From Physcomitrium patens (Eukaryota > Streptophyta > Bryopsida > Funariales > Funariaceae), in assembly GCF_000002425.4 (NCBI RefSeq), contig NC_037269.1, forward strand, positions 14,605,309-14,669,308: a stretch of 64,000 bases of DNA, given 5' to 3'. Both the position numbers and the translations under genes were made by a program. The notes under the pieces were generated by a model. It was given only the letters and a program-made list of their open reading frames with translations, did not search any database and had not been told where the DNA came from. Of the stretch, positions 24,191 to 36,042 are shown piece by piece; the stretch's first letter is position 1, and each line of letters opens with the position of its first letter.

Positions 24191-25087
24191 ACTTCTACAT
24201 TTCCCTTTGAAACGTTTGCATTGCACCCAGAGCTAAGCATTCACCGCTTCTAGTTCTGACTAAGGATCGAACCACTCGACTAGAATTTGAGGGGAAAATT
24301 GTTGAAAATTCTTTATTATCGTTCTCTTATTTGTGCTCTGTTGGAAGCGAGTTGCACCGGATGACTGTTCACAGATTATGTAATGTAAAACAGTTGGATT
24401 GAAAGCATTGCTAACACTGGTGTCATTCATTTATTTCAAGATTAGCACCATCATTTTTAGAGGTATGTACTAAGGTTAATTTTAACAGTTTCAGGTGTTA
24501 CAACGGAAAGGATAGAAATCAACTTTGTGTAGATTGCGTCCTGATACCAGCACTCGGTTCGAATTTTTAACAAAGTTGTTACCGGATAAACCTTTGTAAT
24601 TGAAGGTGCTATTTCGGGCGTGTATGATTGAATGAAGCTATCCACAATATTCACATTCTGTATTTCTTGTGCACCTGAACTGGAGGTTCCGTCGGTTTGA
24701 GATTAATTTTTTTATACCTGTTGTGCAAATTCACCTAACCAACAGCAGAACTTGAAACCTCAGTTACTGTCTACCTTGCAATTTGATTCTGATAGCAATG
24801 GTACTGACAGGGTTGGTTTGCGGCAATAGTTACTGGAGGTTCGGGCAGACTCGAGCCATCACCTAGTATTCGATTGTGAATTGAAACCCGCTAGGCCATG
24901 TTGCAAATTGTGCCTGCGAAGCATAGATGCTTGTTCCATCGATCTCCTACAGTAGAATACGGTTACATGCCCAAGCCTGAAGTTATTTAGACGCGAGCGC
25001 GGGAGCGGTTTGTTATCTGCTAGAGCATGACGAGGACTTCCATGTTGTCTTTGGGTTGCAGAAACATCTCAGATTTGTAACTTGCTC
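24191..25087. other. 3' flank of the channel gene, no gene recognised
   Basis: This should hold the 3' UTR of the channel gene. On the minus strand at about 24930-25010 a stretch (NKPLPRSR...LGHVTVFYC) could be a decayed last exon of the epimerase-like gene, but the match is weak. Confidence 0.4.
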
Positions 25088-25721
25088 CTATGTTCGAGTT
25101 GCCAATAGGAATATTCCCACACCTGCTTCACCAATGTAGCATGTTGCTGAGTTGATATTATCGACCTGAAATACAGATTGGTGATAAGTTAGACTTGCGA
25201 ATTGTTGAGAACAAATTACAAATGTGTTCTACAGGGTGGGAAGGACCATACGGCAAATGAGACGTGATGGATGTCACCGTTGAGATTGTTCTTGAGAAAT
25301 TCTGCAACTGGGCCGTCCTGTTCCATGGGATGCAAAAGCTCAATGCATACATTTGGCAATTGAACAAAAACTTTGGTCACTTAGAGATCGACTTGATCCT
25401 GCTCAAGCATAAACAGCAAGATTTTATGAATTAGCAAGATTCTTGATCAGCAATGGTCCCAAGGACACCTCTTCATCGGCTATGTTTGGCAATGTCATTC
25501 AACTAATACTCCCACCATTCCATCAGGAAACCGAGTGAGGTAAGGATCTCTCACCATTACCTGTGCATCTTCGGGGTAGCAGTTTTGAGCTTGCGCCATA
25601 CTGGCTCTCATTGGCAACGCATTCGTCAAGTTTAGCTTTGTTGCAAGGCCTGAGTCTTCCTACAGCATATTTACCTGAAAAGCCCAAGGAATAGGTTTAA
25701 GTTTCCATCGGACGCAATCAC
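25088..25721 (-). pseudogene. Methylmalonyl-CoA epimerase-like gene, probably decayed
   Basis: The exon 25379-25252 (minus strand) encodes TKVFVQLPNVCIELLHP followed by FLKNNLNGDIHHVSFA. The next exon, from 25165, begins VDNINSA. This is the centre of methylmalonyl-CoA epimerase (vicinal oxygen chelate fold), with the metal-binding Glu of IELL and His of IHH. A preceding exon 25649-25561 ends CYPEDAQ, aligning with the LPEHG region. To join these in frame, the acceptor before GTGACC would have to be AG, but AA stands there (ctctaa|gtg). Using the next AG shifts the frame of the upstream exon. A possible small exon is 25721-25675 (strong AG|GTAAAT donor). The C-terminal third is not recognisable. 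A relic is more likely than a working gene. Confidence 0.6.
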
Positions 25722-26415
25722 CTGCAAAAGCGGGTAATTTTTTACTACAATCCAAGAAAGACGATCACTAACCACAGACGTGACTTCTAGAGACCGCACA
25801 CAGAAGCCCTTCCAGAGCATGTTCCGATGCGTCTTTCCAATTTTCATCTCAGCGAGTGACATCAACTTGAGTTCTTTCTATTTGGACTCAGCGTAATCGG
25901 AGGCGCCTCGCTATCAGGCAACGGACTGCCAGGCAACAATCCCCGCTCCAGCGTGAAGGCATTGTGAAGAGCTGCTAGATGAGCGGCCAGCAGCCCCGCC
26001 TTATCGAACCGCTCAGATGCGGCCACGATCACGGCCGCAGTGCAATGCAATGAGCACAATGCGAATAGCAATTTAGACCGGTTGTTACAACCATTGCACA
26101 CGGAATATAAAATGCATCTGATGTTGCAACATCCCGAAACGTAACAGTTAACATCTCAGTTTGAGTTTTGGTTCATTTTTGGTTTAGTTTTTTGATAAAA
26201 ACAATGAGGCATGCGGCCAATGGGAGAAGGTTTTTATCTCCTCTTGTTTGTGCAGTATATTTTTCTCTCATGAGCTATAATATATATATATAAATAAATG
26301 TGCAAATACTTGTTGTGAAGAAACTGACACTTTTGCTTGTTAAATGAATTGATTTTATATCATTCTTTTGGAACTCCTTTGACGCTATTAAATATTAAGT
26401 TATATCAAAATCATT
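25722..26415 (-). other. Possible upstream exons of the epimerase-like gene
   Basis: Minus-strand open pieces at 25862-26101 (VIVAASERFDKAGLLAAHLA) and 25723-25865 have gene-like composition and lie where 5' exons or a transit peptide would be expected. I recognise no domain in them. The rest is AT-rich. Confidence 0.25.
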
Positions 26416-26973
26416 ATGTTATTCAAATTTTCATTGCAAAATTACAGGTGGGAATGGCTAAGTGAAATTAAAATACTGATTGGGAGAATACAGAAATTTT
26501 TAGACAAAAAGGAGGAGATGGAGGTCTGTGCCCCAAAAGAGGGTGTTTGGTTAATAAAGAGTGGAAACATCGATGAAGGCGGCTCTGTTGGGGTGGCTTG
26601 CAAGGGTACACTGGATTTGGGAGAAGAAGAAACTGTGGTTGACGGATACCCCTTGTCTAAGTTGTTGAGTAGCTCCAACCATTTTTTGTCGAGAGAGGGG
26701 TGTGGAGAGGAGATGTGGGTGCTAGAATCCGCTTCCAATGTGAGTTTTCAGGCTTATTTACAGAGCCTCCCAGAAGGAATACGACGTGTCAGAAACTCCT
26801 CGGCTAATCCTATTGAATTGGACGTAGAGGAGTCGGTGGCTCTGAGGGAGGGGGGCGACAGAGACACTCCTTCGGAACCACAAAGAAGAACAATAAGGAG
26901 CGCTCACCTTATCAACGCAGTGCTTCCTTTGATGTCAAGAAATAAGACATCCTTAGAATCAACAGGATCTTGA
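26416..26973 (+). CDS. Unrecognised 185-codon open frame
   Basis: One uninterrupted frame (MLFKFSLQNYRW ... SLESTGS) with balanced composition and no repeats. It may be an exon: aaattacag, a fair splice acceptor, stands at 26439-26447 inside it, and no clear promoter precedes it. No domain, signal peptide or membrane segment is visible. It ends 80 bases before the copia LTR, so the insertion may have cut off further exons. It could also be a chance frame. Confidence 0.3.
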   Translation: MLFKFSLQNYRWEWLSEIKILIGRIQKFLDKKEEMEVCAPKEGVWLIKSGNIDEGGSVGVACKGTLDLGEEETVVDGYPLSKLLSSSNHFLSREGCGEEMWVLESASNVSFQAYLQSLPEGIRRVRNSSANPIELDVEESVALREGGDRDTPSEPQRRTIRSAHLINAVLPLMSRNKTSLESTGS

Positions 26974-27054
26974 GGTGCCCTCAACCCAATACCCCAAGGT
27001 AGCATCAACAACTCTATAATAGCTCACAATAGCTAGATTTTAGGTCATTGTATC

Positions 27055-27294
27055 TGTTGAGAAAGTTTAGAAAGACACTAGAGTAGTAGTAAGTAATACA
27101 CACAAGAGAGAGTTTATAAGGAGAGAGAGCTTCACACAAAATCTATTGATTTGGTTGTGTCTCATATACAAAAAGAGAAGGGGAGAGGATAAATAGTTTC
27201 TCTCTACTACATTCCAAATATTGTAGCTATAGAATTTATTGTAGACTACATTAAATATTATGGAGAGTGCTAGCTACATTTAATGCTCTCAACA
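27055..27294 (-). repeat. 3' LTR of copia element D
   Basis: This 240-bp LTR is almost colinear with 47722-47963. The next bases inward (CTCCTCCTTGCTCATC) contain the complement of a purine-rich tract, as expected at the 3' end of a minus-strand element. Confidence 0.85.
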
Positions 27295-28690
27295 CTCCTC
27301 CTTGCTCATCATAATATTTACATAATATAAAATTTGTATAGAATTATGATCTATATTTTTTTTGTAATGTCGCAAGATCAACAATTTTTGCCTCATTAAA
27401 ACCTTATCTAAGAAAATCTTATTGTATTCAAGGGCAAAACCATAGATGAAGAAAAAAGAGTACAATATCATTTTTCCTAATTATTTAAAGAGTTCATTAA
27501 CTTCCTTATTCAAGAAAAGCAAGTTGCTACATACCAATGCCATAAGTAAGTCAACAATGGTTGCATAATAGGAGAGCTTTAATGAAGAGATCAATAAGGT
27601 TATTTGCAGATTCAATTTTCTTAATTATAAGTACTAGATCAGTAATCAAGTCATGGATATAACTAAAATACTTTGGATCAATATGCTTTGTCTTGTCTCC
27701 TTTAATGAAACTAATTTATATTTGTGCAACACAAGCACTATTATCTTTATATAAGATAGTTGGAGAATCATTATATGAAAATCCACAGGTTCTTTGAATA
27801 AATTTATTAATTGATCACAACCAAATACATTCTCAAGATGCCTCATGTAAGGCAATAATTTTTGCATAGTTGGATGAAGTTGTAGTTATAGTTTGTTTCA
27901 CTGATTTCAATGGTATTACGGCTTCATGTCTTAAAAATACATATTTTTTTTGAGATTTAGCTGTTGTAGTATTAGATTTATATCCTGCATCACAATATCC
28001 AACCAATTTTGGATTTACAGATTGTATGTAATATAATTCCAAGTCTTTAGTAACTTTTAAATAATATAGTAAATTTTAGATGCCATTCCAATGTTGTAGT
28101 GTTGGATGTGCACTGTGTCTTGCAAGAACACTAATTGCAAATACAATATCTCGTCTAATAGATGTGGCTAAATATAAAAGTGTTCCAATCACTGCAAGAT
28201 ATGGATATTGCTCTCCTAATATTTCTTCTTTTTCTTTGCACGGATGGTATGGATTGTGACCATTATGACCATGTCCAACCATTCATATGGACAATGTATA
28301 AACATCAATCATATTGAATCTCCATAAGATTTGTCTAATATACGTTAGTTGATAGAGAAAAATGCTACCATCTTTGAGATGCATAATCTAAAGACCAATG
28401 CAGAAAGTTATTTTTCCTAGCATTTTTATTTCAAATTTATATATAAGTAGGTTAGTAAGTGTAATACATGTAGATCTAGTAACTACTAGATTAAAATCAT
28501 CAACATATACAATGATGATCACAAAACTAGTTTTATCTCATTTGATAAACAAACAAGGGATTAGTGGATCACTTACAAACTTATTTATAATTAAATAATC
28601 TCTAAGACGTTGATACCACATACATCCAGATTGTTTTAGACCATACAAGGCCTTTTGTGATTTATTATCACAATATCGTCCTAGAGCAGG
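27295..28690 (-). pseudogene. Copia D: RT C-terminal part and RNase H
   Basis: The RT catalytic YVDD is at 28498-28509 (minus strand, IIVYVDDF). The downstream RT block (YLAVIGTLLYLATSIRRDI) is at 28076-28282. RNase H shows VGYCDAGYKSN...KSQ (27833-28042). Stops separate the pieces. Confidence 0.85.
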
Positions 28691-29239
28691 TGTCACGGAC
28701 ATATATATTTACTTCAATAGTTACTTATATGATTAAGTAAAAGTAGGTAAAATAGAATAATTTCGTAAAGTCTTCTAGAGAAGCTTTCTAGAAGCTTCAT
28801 ACATACAGTTTTGACTTTAGATGTATTTGTAGGTTAGAAACTTGGCCAAAAAACTAACCATGTATTGGTAGCTTGTGGAACAAGTTATCTCCGTGTAGTA
28901 GCTTGTAGAACAAGCCAACTACGTGGCATATATATAGATAACTTGCCTTGCAATATAAGACATGTGGCTAGCAAAGTCAACACATGTTGGAGGTCCTATA
29001 GGACATCACCATGTAGCTCTTAATTAGATAGTATATATGGAGGCAAGAGTGAAGCCTTCTTCACTCTTATCAACGTCTTTCTAGTCTTAGTCTTGTTTCA
29101 AGACTTTCTAATCTTCTTATTTTTGGCCATAGCCATTCTAGTTAATATTACATCACCTTTTTGAGTGACTTTCTAGTTCTCTTCAGTGATAGAAGAGTGT
29201 ATTGAGGATTCTCTTTTTTCGAGTTTCATGTCCTTGACA
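28691..29239 (+). repeat. 5' LTR of A3 with promoter
   Basis: TGTCACGG ... CCTTGACA. TATATAT starts at 29032; ACTCTTATCAA (29063-29073) lies 31 bases further. The probable self-primer binding site TTGACAAGAAT is at 29242-29252, two bases after the LTR. Confidence 0.88.
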
Positions 29240-29478
29240 ATTTGACAAGAATGCTAACATATTGTTTCTGTCTTCTTTTAAGAGTGAGTGGATTATCCCA
29301 CTTCTATTGTTGTATTTTGAAGGTTGTGAACTATCCACCTTTAAACAAAAAAATCTCATTTTCTAACACTAATCTTTTCCTTAAAGAGAGTGGATTATCC
29401 CTCTTTGTGGGATTTGTTTTTAGAGGTTGCGGATTACCCTCTTCTAATTTAACTTTTGAATTCGTTTAAATTGTCTAT

Positions 29479-30560
29479 GGAAGGAAAGATTATGGATGCT
29501 ACTCTCAAAGGAAGTGAAATTAGATTTGCAACTATGGTAGATCTTCATGAGCTTGTCAATACTCTAAGAATAGAAATCTCACGTATTTCCAACGTGAATC
29601 ATGGAAGTACTATGCCTATGTCTTGGAAGAAGTTCAGAGTCTATGGCAAGAAGTTGTGTAGTTAAAGAAGCAAGTAGATCAACATCACAACCAAATCGAC
29701 AGAGTTTTGCTTCTACAAGTATGACAGGAATAAGGATTAGTATGCTTGAGAATTTTGATGGAACAAGATCAAAATTTTGAGGATTTTTGCAACAAGCCAA
29801 GCTCTATCTAAGGTTGCACCCTTTCCAATATCTTGATGGATTTATCTAAGTCAGATTCATAATCGCACTACTATCAGAAAGTGCTCTCTCTTAGTTTGTA
29901 CCTATAATGAAAAAAGATTCACGACTCTTTTATGATTTGAATTCATTCTTAGAAAAGTTTACGGCCACATTTAAAGAAAGTGATCGAGAATGAGTAGCAG
30001 AGACCAAGCTTTTATTCTTATGACAAGAATCACGATTAGCCACTACATGTGCTACCGAATTCCAAAACCTTGCTTGCAATGTGGACTGAAATGATAAAAC
30101 ACTTATCAACCAATTTCGATATGGATTGAAGGATAGCATCAAAGATTTATTATTAAGAATACTGAAAGTAAAATCTTTGGAAGAATTTATTACTCAAGCC
30201 ATTGCATGTGACAAAACATTTATTTAAAAGGCGTCAAGAACAAAGATTTGGTTGAAGAGGAACAAGTCAAATAATGGCGAAAACTCCCAAGTTTTCTGAA
30301 ACATATTTATCAAAGCTGAAACTAATACAAATTGATATGATACATTTTAAACCTCTCACGAAGCAAGAAAAGACTCGACATTGCTAAGAGGGATTGTGTT
30401 TATATTATGGAGAAGCTAAATACACTGCTCAATATTATCCAAAGAAGCAATGCAATTACAAAATAATGAGCACAATTACCAAAGCAGATAATGTATTAAA
30501 AAATGAATTTTTTCAGCTATAATAGGGACCGTGCGGCTAGAATAATGTGCAACACCTAGT
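29479..30560 (+). pseudogene. gag: A3 gag (decayed)
   Basis: The frame begins with ATG 29477 (MEGKIMDATLKGSEIRF) and remains open to 29665. Later pieces include FDGTRSKF and a decayed zinc knuckle near 30390-30460. It is the same gag subtype as A2. Confidence 0.7.
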
Positions 30561-33269
30561 AAAGGTCCTATCCTCTCCTCAGACCCCTCACCTTGTTTTA
30601 TAATAGAAGTATATTTAGGACCTAATAATCACAAAGTCTTTGCCTTGTTAGATTCAAGAGCCTCAACATGATTTATAGATGAAGATTTTGCCAAAAATCA
30701 AAAAATATCTTTCATGAAGAAAGTTAAATCTGTACATGTAGAAATCATAGATGGTCGTTCGTTGTCTTTTGGAAATGTTATCTATGAAACTATTCCTTTA
30801 GATATTACAATTAAAGATCATAATACCATAGTAATATTTAATGTAATAAAATCTCCCTCTAATCCGATTATTTTAGGATTATCATGACTAGAAAAATATA
30901 ACCTTCAAATAGATTAGATTTCTCCTAATCTTAACTTTTCTGATAGTATAATCTAAGATTGCATTAGCAAAGTAGAAGTACGTAAGTCCAATACATCCAA
31001 ACCTTCACTACTAGGTGCAAAAGCTTTCATGCATACTGCAAAAGAAGGATCATCTTTTGTTATATATGCTACACCCATTTCTAATGGTGAAACAAAGTGA
31101 AGTAGTATTCCTAACCAATATCAAGAATTTCAAGATATTTTTGAAAAGAAAAATGTAGATATTCTCCCCGAGCATCGACCTTATGATTGTTCAATTGATC
31201 TATAAGAAGGAACTCAACCACCATTTGGACCAATCTATAGCTTATCGCAGAATGAATTGGCTACATTAAAAGAGTTCATTGATGAGAATTTGGCAAAGAA
31301 CTTCATATGTCATTCTAAATCTCTAGCTGGGGCTCCTTTCTTATTTGTGAAGAAGAAAGACAAATCTCTGTGAATGTGTGTCAATTATCGAGGACTCAAT
31401 AAGATCACCATCAAAAATAGATATCCTTTGCCTTTGATTTCAGGACTTCTTGACCAACTCAATCAAGCAAAGATCTATACCAAAATAGATCTATGAGGAG
31501 CATACAACTTAGTTCGTATCAAAGAAGGAGATGAATGGAAGACTGCTTTTCAAACTAGGTATGGATATTTTGAATATAAGGTCATACCTTTTGGACTCAC
31601 GAATGAATCGGCTACTTTTCAAAATCTTATGAATGATGTTTTTCGTGAATTTTTAGATAATTTTATTGTTTACTATTTAGACGACATTCTAATCTACTCT
31701 GAGAATACAAAAAAACATGAGCTTCATGTTCGTCACGTGTTACAGAAACTTAGAGATGCAGGATTATATGCCAAGTTGGAAAAGTGTATATTCTACACTA
31801 TTCAAGTTGACTTTTTAAGATACATCATTTCCATCGAAGGCCTTATGATGGATCCCAAGAAGGTTCAAACTATCATACATTGGAAGATTCCAAGAACAGT
31901 ATGAGATGTACAGTGCTTTTAGGGCTTTGCTAATTACTATCAAATCTTCATCAAGAATTTTTTTCAAGTTGCAGCTCCACTTATACGTTTGACTTGTAAA
32001 AAAAAAACTTGAGTGGAATAAAGAAAGAGAAGCATCATTAGATATTTTAAAAAAAGAATTTATTTCTACACCAAACTTATATTGCGTTGACTTTTCTAAG
32101 GCATTTTTTATAGAAACAGACATGTCAGATTTTGCCATAGGTGTCATGTTGTCACAAATAGGAACAAATGACAAATTCCATCCAACAGCTTTCCATTCGA
32201 GGAAATTTTTAGGAGCCGAGATTAATTATGAGATCCATAATAAAGAGCTATTTGCAATCATGGATTTATTTCAAGAATGGCATCATTCTCTAGAAGGCAC
32301 CTCAAGTCCAATTATTCTGTATACAGATCATAAGAACCTCGAGTACTTCATGTCAGCATGTGTCTTGAATTGTCGTCAAGCCCGTTGGAGCATATCTTTA
32401 TCTAGATTCAATTTCAATATCACTTATCCACACAAAAAACAACAAGGTCTATTAAACGCTCTTTCTAGACAATCTTATCTTGCACCAAAAGAAAGAGATA
32501 TATCTTTTGATCAATAAAGATTAATTCTCTTGAAGTCCGAGCATTTTTATCTTTGAGCTATAAAATCAACATTGACTATTGATTCAATATTTGTGAAGCA
32601 AAATCAATCAAGCATGACCTCTGATCTTCTTGTTCAAGATATCAAGGATACTTCTTCTAAGTCTCATGATACTTTTAAGTTTGAATTCAAGAATAATCTA
32701 TTATATTTTGAAGGATGCCTATATGTTCCAAAGGTAAAGCTCGATTACGTGTTCTTTAAGCTCGTCATGACTTTTTAGCATCATGACATTTTGGATACAA
32801 TAAAACTTTGGAACTAATATCTAGGAATTTTTGGTGGCTACAAATGTGAAAGATAGTCAAAGATTTTGTACAATCTTATGATGTTTGTTCAAGTTCAAAA
32901 ACTCATCGTCATCAATCTTATAGACTTCTTCAATTCTTACCCATTTCAGAACAACCATGGTCTTCTGTTTCTATGGATTTCATCACAGATCTTCCAATCT
33001 CAGGTTCTTATGACTCTATATTTGTGATAATAGATTATTTTACGAAGACGACACATTTTGTATCATATACAAAATCTATCACAAGTAAAAAAATAGCTAA
33101 GCTTTTTATTGACAATATCTATTGCTATGATGGATTGCCAAAGGATATTATATTAGATAAGATGACTCAATTTTTATCAAGATTTTAGAAAATCCTATTT
33201 CAGATTCTAAAGGTGGATATAAAGCTTTCTTCAGTTTTTCATCCTCAAACTAATAAACAAACAGAACGG
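30561..33269 (+). pseudogene. pol: A3 pol, first part: protease, RT, RNase H, integrase N-half
   Basis: The protease triplet is decayed (LLDSRAST at about 30645-30665). RT retains an intact YLDDILIYSEN (from 31674). RNase H shows ETDMSDFAIGVMLSQ (32122-32517 frame). Integrase core shows SMDFITDLP at 32973. The frame is cut by the family C insertion inside the block that precedes the catalytic glutamate. Confidence 0.85.
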
Positions 33270-34721
33270 TGTCGTGTTGTAACACGAGTATACCATGAAA
33301 ATATAAAGAAAGGGGACTTTTATTAATGTTCAGTTACCTCGAATATTGGGAGCAACGACCAACTGCAGTGCAAATATTGAGTGGCCAGGTTCAATCATCT
33401 CGTTAGAGTCAGCCGAGGTATACTGAAATGCTCCATTCGATTCCAATAATGGGAGTCAGCAGGAAGAGAAAGGACCAATTCACACGACGGGTGAGCTTGG
33501 TTCGAAGAGCCAATTGGATCCAATTTCAAGAATCCAATCCGGGTCCTCTTACCCAATATGAGACCTGCATTGGTCAGGCAACCTAATGCAGTCTAGTTAC
33601 GGGAACATCTAGGTTACTACGGGCATCTTACCCAATATGAGACCTGCATTGGTCGGGCAACCCAATGCAGTCTTGTTACGGGAACATCTAGGTTACTACG
33701 GGCATCTTACCCAATATGAGACCTGAATTGGTCGGGCAATCCAATGCAGTCTAATTATGGAAAAATCCGTGTCTTACTACTGGACTCTTATCTAATATGA
33801 GACCTGAATTGGTTGGGCGAATCAATGTGGACCCGAGTACGGGGTTTCGATTCTGTTTCAAGCTGTCCTATTCTCTGTTTCAGGGAACGTTGTTTTCGGT
33901 AAATGGATCTCTTAAAGATAAAAATGGAGGAGAAAGCTTTGATGGCGAGAGCCAATTTCGGATCTAAGCTCTGACGGTGGGAGCCAATTCCGGATCCAAG
34001 ACAGAAGATTGAAGAAATTTAGAGGATAAGGTTAGGGGGGGAATAAGTTTTTGGGAGATTTTTTTTTTTCAGATCGGGGGGGGAGGAGGGGGGGGTTTTG
34101 GATCGAAGAGATAGCTTCAAGCTCTTTTCAAGGTTACTAGTTCGGTTTCATTGGAGGTTTTTGAAGATCAAGGGGATTGGAGAAGAGCTTCATGCTTCGG
34201 GTCGGGGAAGAAAAGACGGAGAATTGGATTTTTCTTCTTCATAGAGTTTTGGAAAGACTGAGGCAATCGTTGTGGAAGTCAGTGTTGTAATGGTGAATCG
34301 GGATTTTTTAATGAAGTGGGTTTGATTACTCTTGACTGTTTTGTGAAATTGAGTTACGTCTAAAATTGAAGAATTAAAAGGATGTCTATAGGATTGAGTA
34401 TGCAGACTGAATGAAATTTATTGGATTAATCTAACAAGATAGTCAATGGATACAAGATCGTAAGTACAAAGCGGTATAGGAGATTAGCAAATTGGGTTGT
34501 TCGGGGTTCTCTGTAACGTCTAGAGACCTACTGGCTGGGACAAAAAGGACTTCGACAAGTAGTCGAAGGGCATCCTTATAGATTTACGGTGTATTCTTGC
34601 AGTCGTTTATATTCCAGCAGTCAAAAACTGATAAACTGCTTGACTATTGGCGAATCTCCATACTACCTTCTACAGCCAAACGCCCGGCACGTTCTCGAGC
34701 AAGAAAGCACGTAATACGACA
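33270..34721 (+). repeat. 5' LTR of C
   Basis: TGTCGTGTTG ... GTAATACGACA. The ends form an inverted repeat (best seen in the 3' LTR start TGTCGTATTA and this end TAATACGACA). Contains the 79-bp tandem array and a G-rich purine tract (34036-34100). Confidence 0.93.
33551..33815 (+). repeat. 79-bp tandem repeats in the C LTR
   Basis: Units beginning ACCCAATATGAGACCTG start at 33551, 33630 and 33709, with a diverged fourth at 33790. The same array is in the 3' LTR (from about 40769). The solo LTR at 2385-9943 has fewer units. Such arrays in LTRs are often promoter or enhancer repeats; that role is inferred. Confidence 0.85.
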
Positions 34722-34725
34722 AAAG

Positions 34726-34741
34726 TGGTGAACCCGACGTG
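34726..34741 (+). promoter_or_regulatory. Primer binding site of C
   Basis: TGGTGAACCCGACGTG lies four bases after the 5' LTR. TGG is the complement of a tRNA CCA end. I cannot name the tRNA with confidence. Confidence 0.65.
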
Positions 34742-34791
34742 AAAGCTTGAGGTAGAAGGTATTGGATTTCGGTTGATTTTATCTTTATTTT

Positions 34792-36042
34792 ATGGAAAAC
34801 AAAAATAAAAATTTTGAAGGATTTTTGGGAGGAGTTTCTGATGGGGAGTCTTCTAAAAGACAATGTATGCACATGGATCCGTCTATTGCTAGTATGTTTC
34901 AAGCCTTCTCATTATCAATGCAGCAATAGCAAAGCAATGATCGAAAGGAAGCTTTGGCAACCAAAGCATTGCAAGCAGTGGTCAATAAAATTGATCAATT
35001 TGATGGGAGGAATATTTCAAAGTATTTAAGATGTTATGTTCGTGAAATGGAATTAAATCGGGTTTCTGAAAAAAAAATGGTTGAACTATTTGGACTTGCC
35101 ACGATACCGGAGATAAGAGACCACATTACATCGATTACGGATCGTTATAGGAATTCATGGGAGGTTTTTTCACATGCATTGAAAGACGAATATTTCGTAG
35201 AAGATGCTGATCGCGTTACTAAGAAGCTGTTTCTGGAATGGATTGAACAACCCAATAAGAATTTGCAAGCAACAGAGCTACTAAGGGAATTTGAGAGGCA
35301 GTACTCTCAATTGTCGAAGGTAGAAAAATTGACATTGGAGCCGAACAAAGTTGATCTATTTCTTCAAGCTGTTGATGGAGAATTACAAGAGAAATTAGAA
35401 CTCCTTCTTGAAGACAATGAAGAAGATGAAGGATTGACAACGAAGTGGAAGAACTTTGAAGATGCGGTGGGGTTGCTTACAAAAAAAGAAAGGAGGAAGG
35501 ATAGAAGCAATATTCCGAAAACAGTACAAGCACCCAAAGCTCCAGTACGTACAACACCACCAACAATGCCTACAGTTCAACCTTCAACATCCTTATCAAA
35601 GAAAGCAGATATAGGGATGGAAGAAATTATACGAGGAATGCGAGATCTTCAAATCAAATTGGCAAGACTTGAAGAGAATACTTCTACAAACAATTCGAAG
35701 AATGTTTCAAAACAAGGATATGTACAAAGATGCATTTGGTGTGATGATGCTTCACACACTAGAAAAGATTGCAATGAATTTAATAATATGATACGGCAAG
35801 GAATTATTTGCTGGAAAGATGGAAAGATAGCATTGAAAAATAGAGAGGATCTTCTTCAAACCAATTTTGGCAAGGGAGGAATGAGAGCATTGGTTCAAGA
35901 TTACCTAAAAGAGCATGAAACAACAGCACGAGAAAGTGCAAGTTATGGTGCTAGAGTAGATGATGAAATTGGTGGAAGTACAGAAACTAGTGAGTTTTGG
36001 ACTTCTGCTGTTTCTACAATGCAAGAAGAGAAATTACCTTGA
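34792..36042 (+). pseudogene. gag: C gag with CCHC zinc knuckle
   Basis: The frame starts with ATG 34792 (MENKNKNFEGFLGG), meets a TAG at 34927-34929, then is open for 371 codons from there to TGA 36040-36042. It has a capsid-like region (FDGRNISKYLRCYVREMEL), a basic P/T-rich linker and a zinc knuckle CIWCDDASHTRKDC (35731-35772). The same frame continues after the TGA. Confidence 0.88.

Noticed and set aside
25158-25367. 69-codon minus-strand frame with MFNCQMYALSFC
   Set aside because: It is an out-of-frame shadow of the epimerase-like exon plus the adjacent intron.
33551-33815. Regular 79-bp repeats considered as a CRISPR-like array
   Set aside because: Units are contiguous without spacers and lie in a retrotransposon LTR of a eukaryotic genome.
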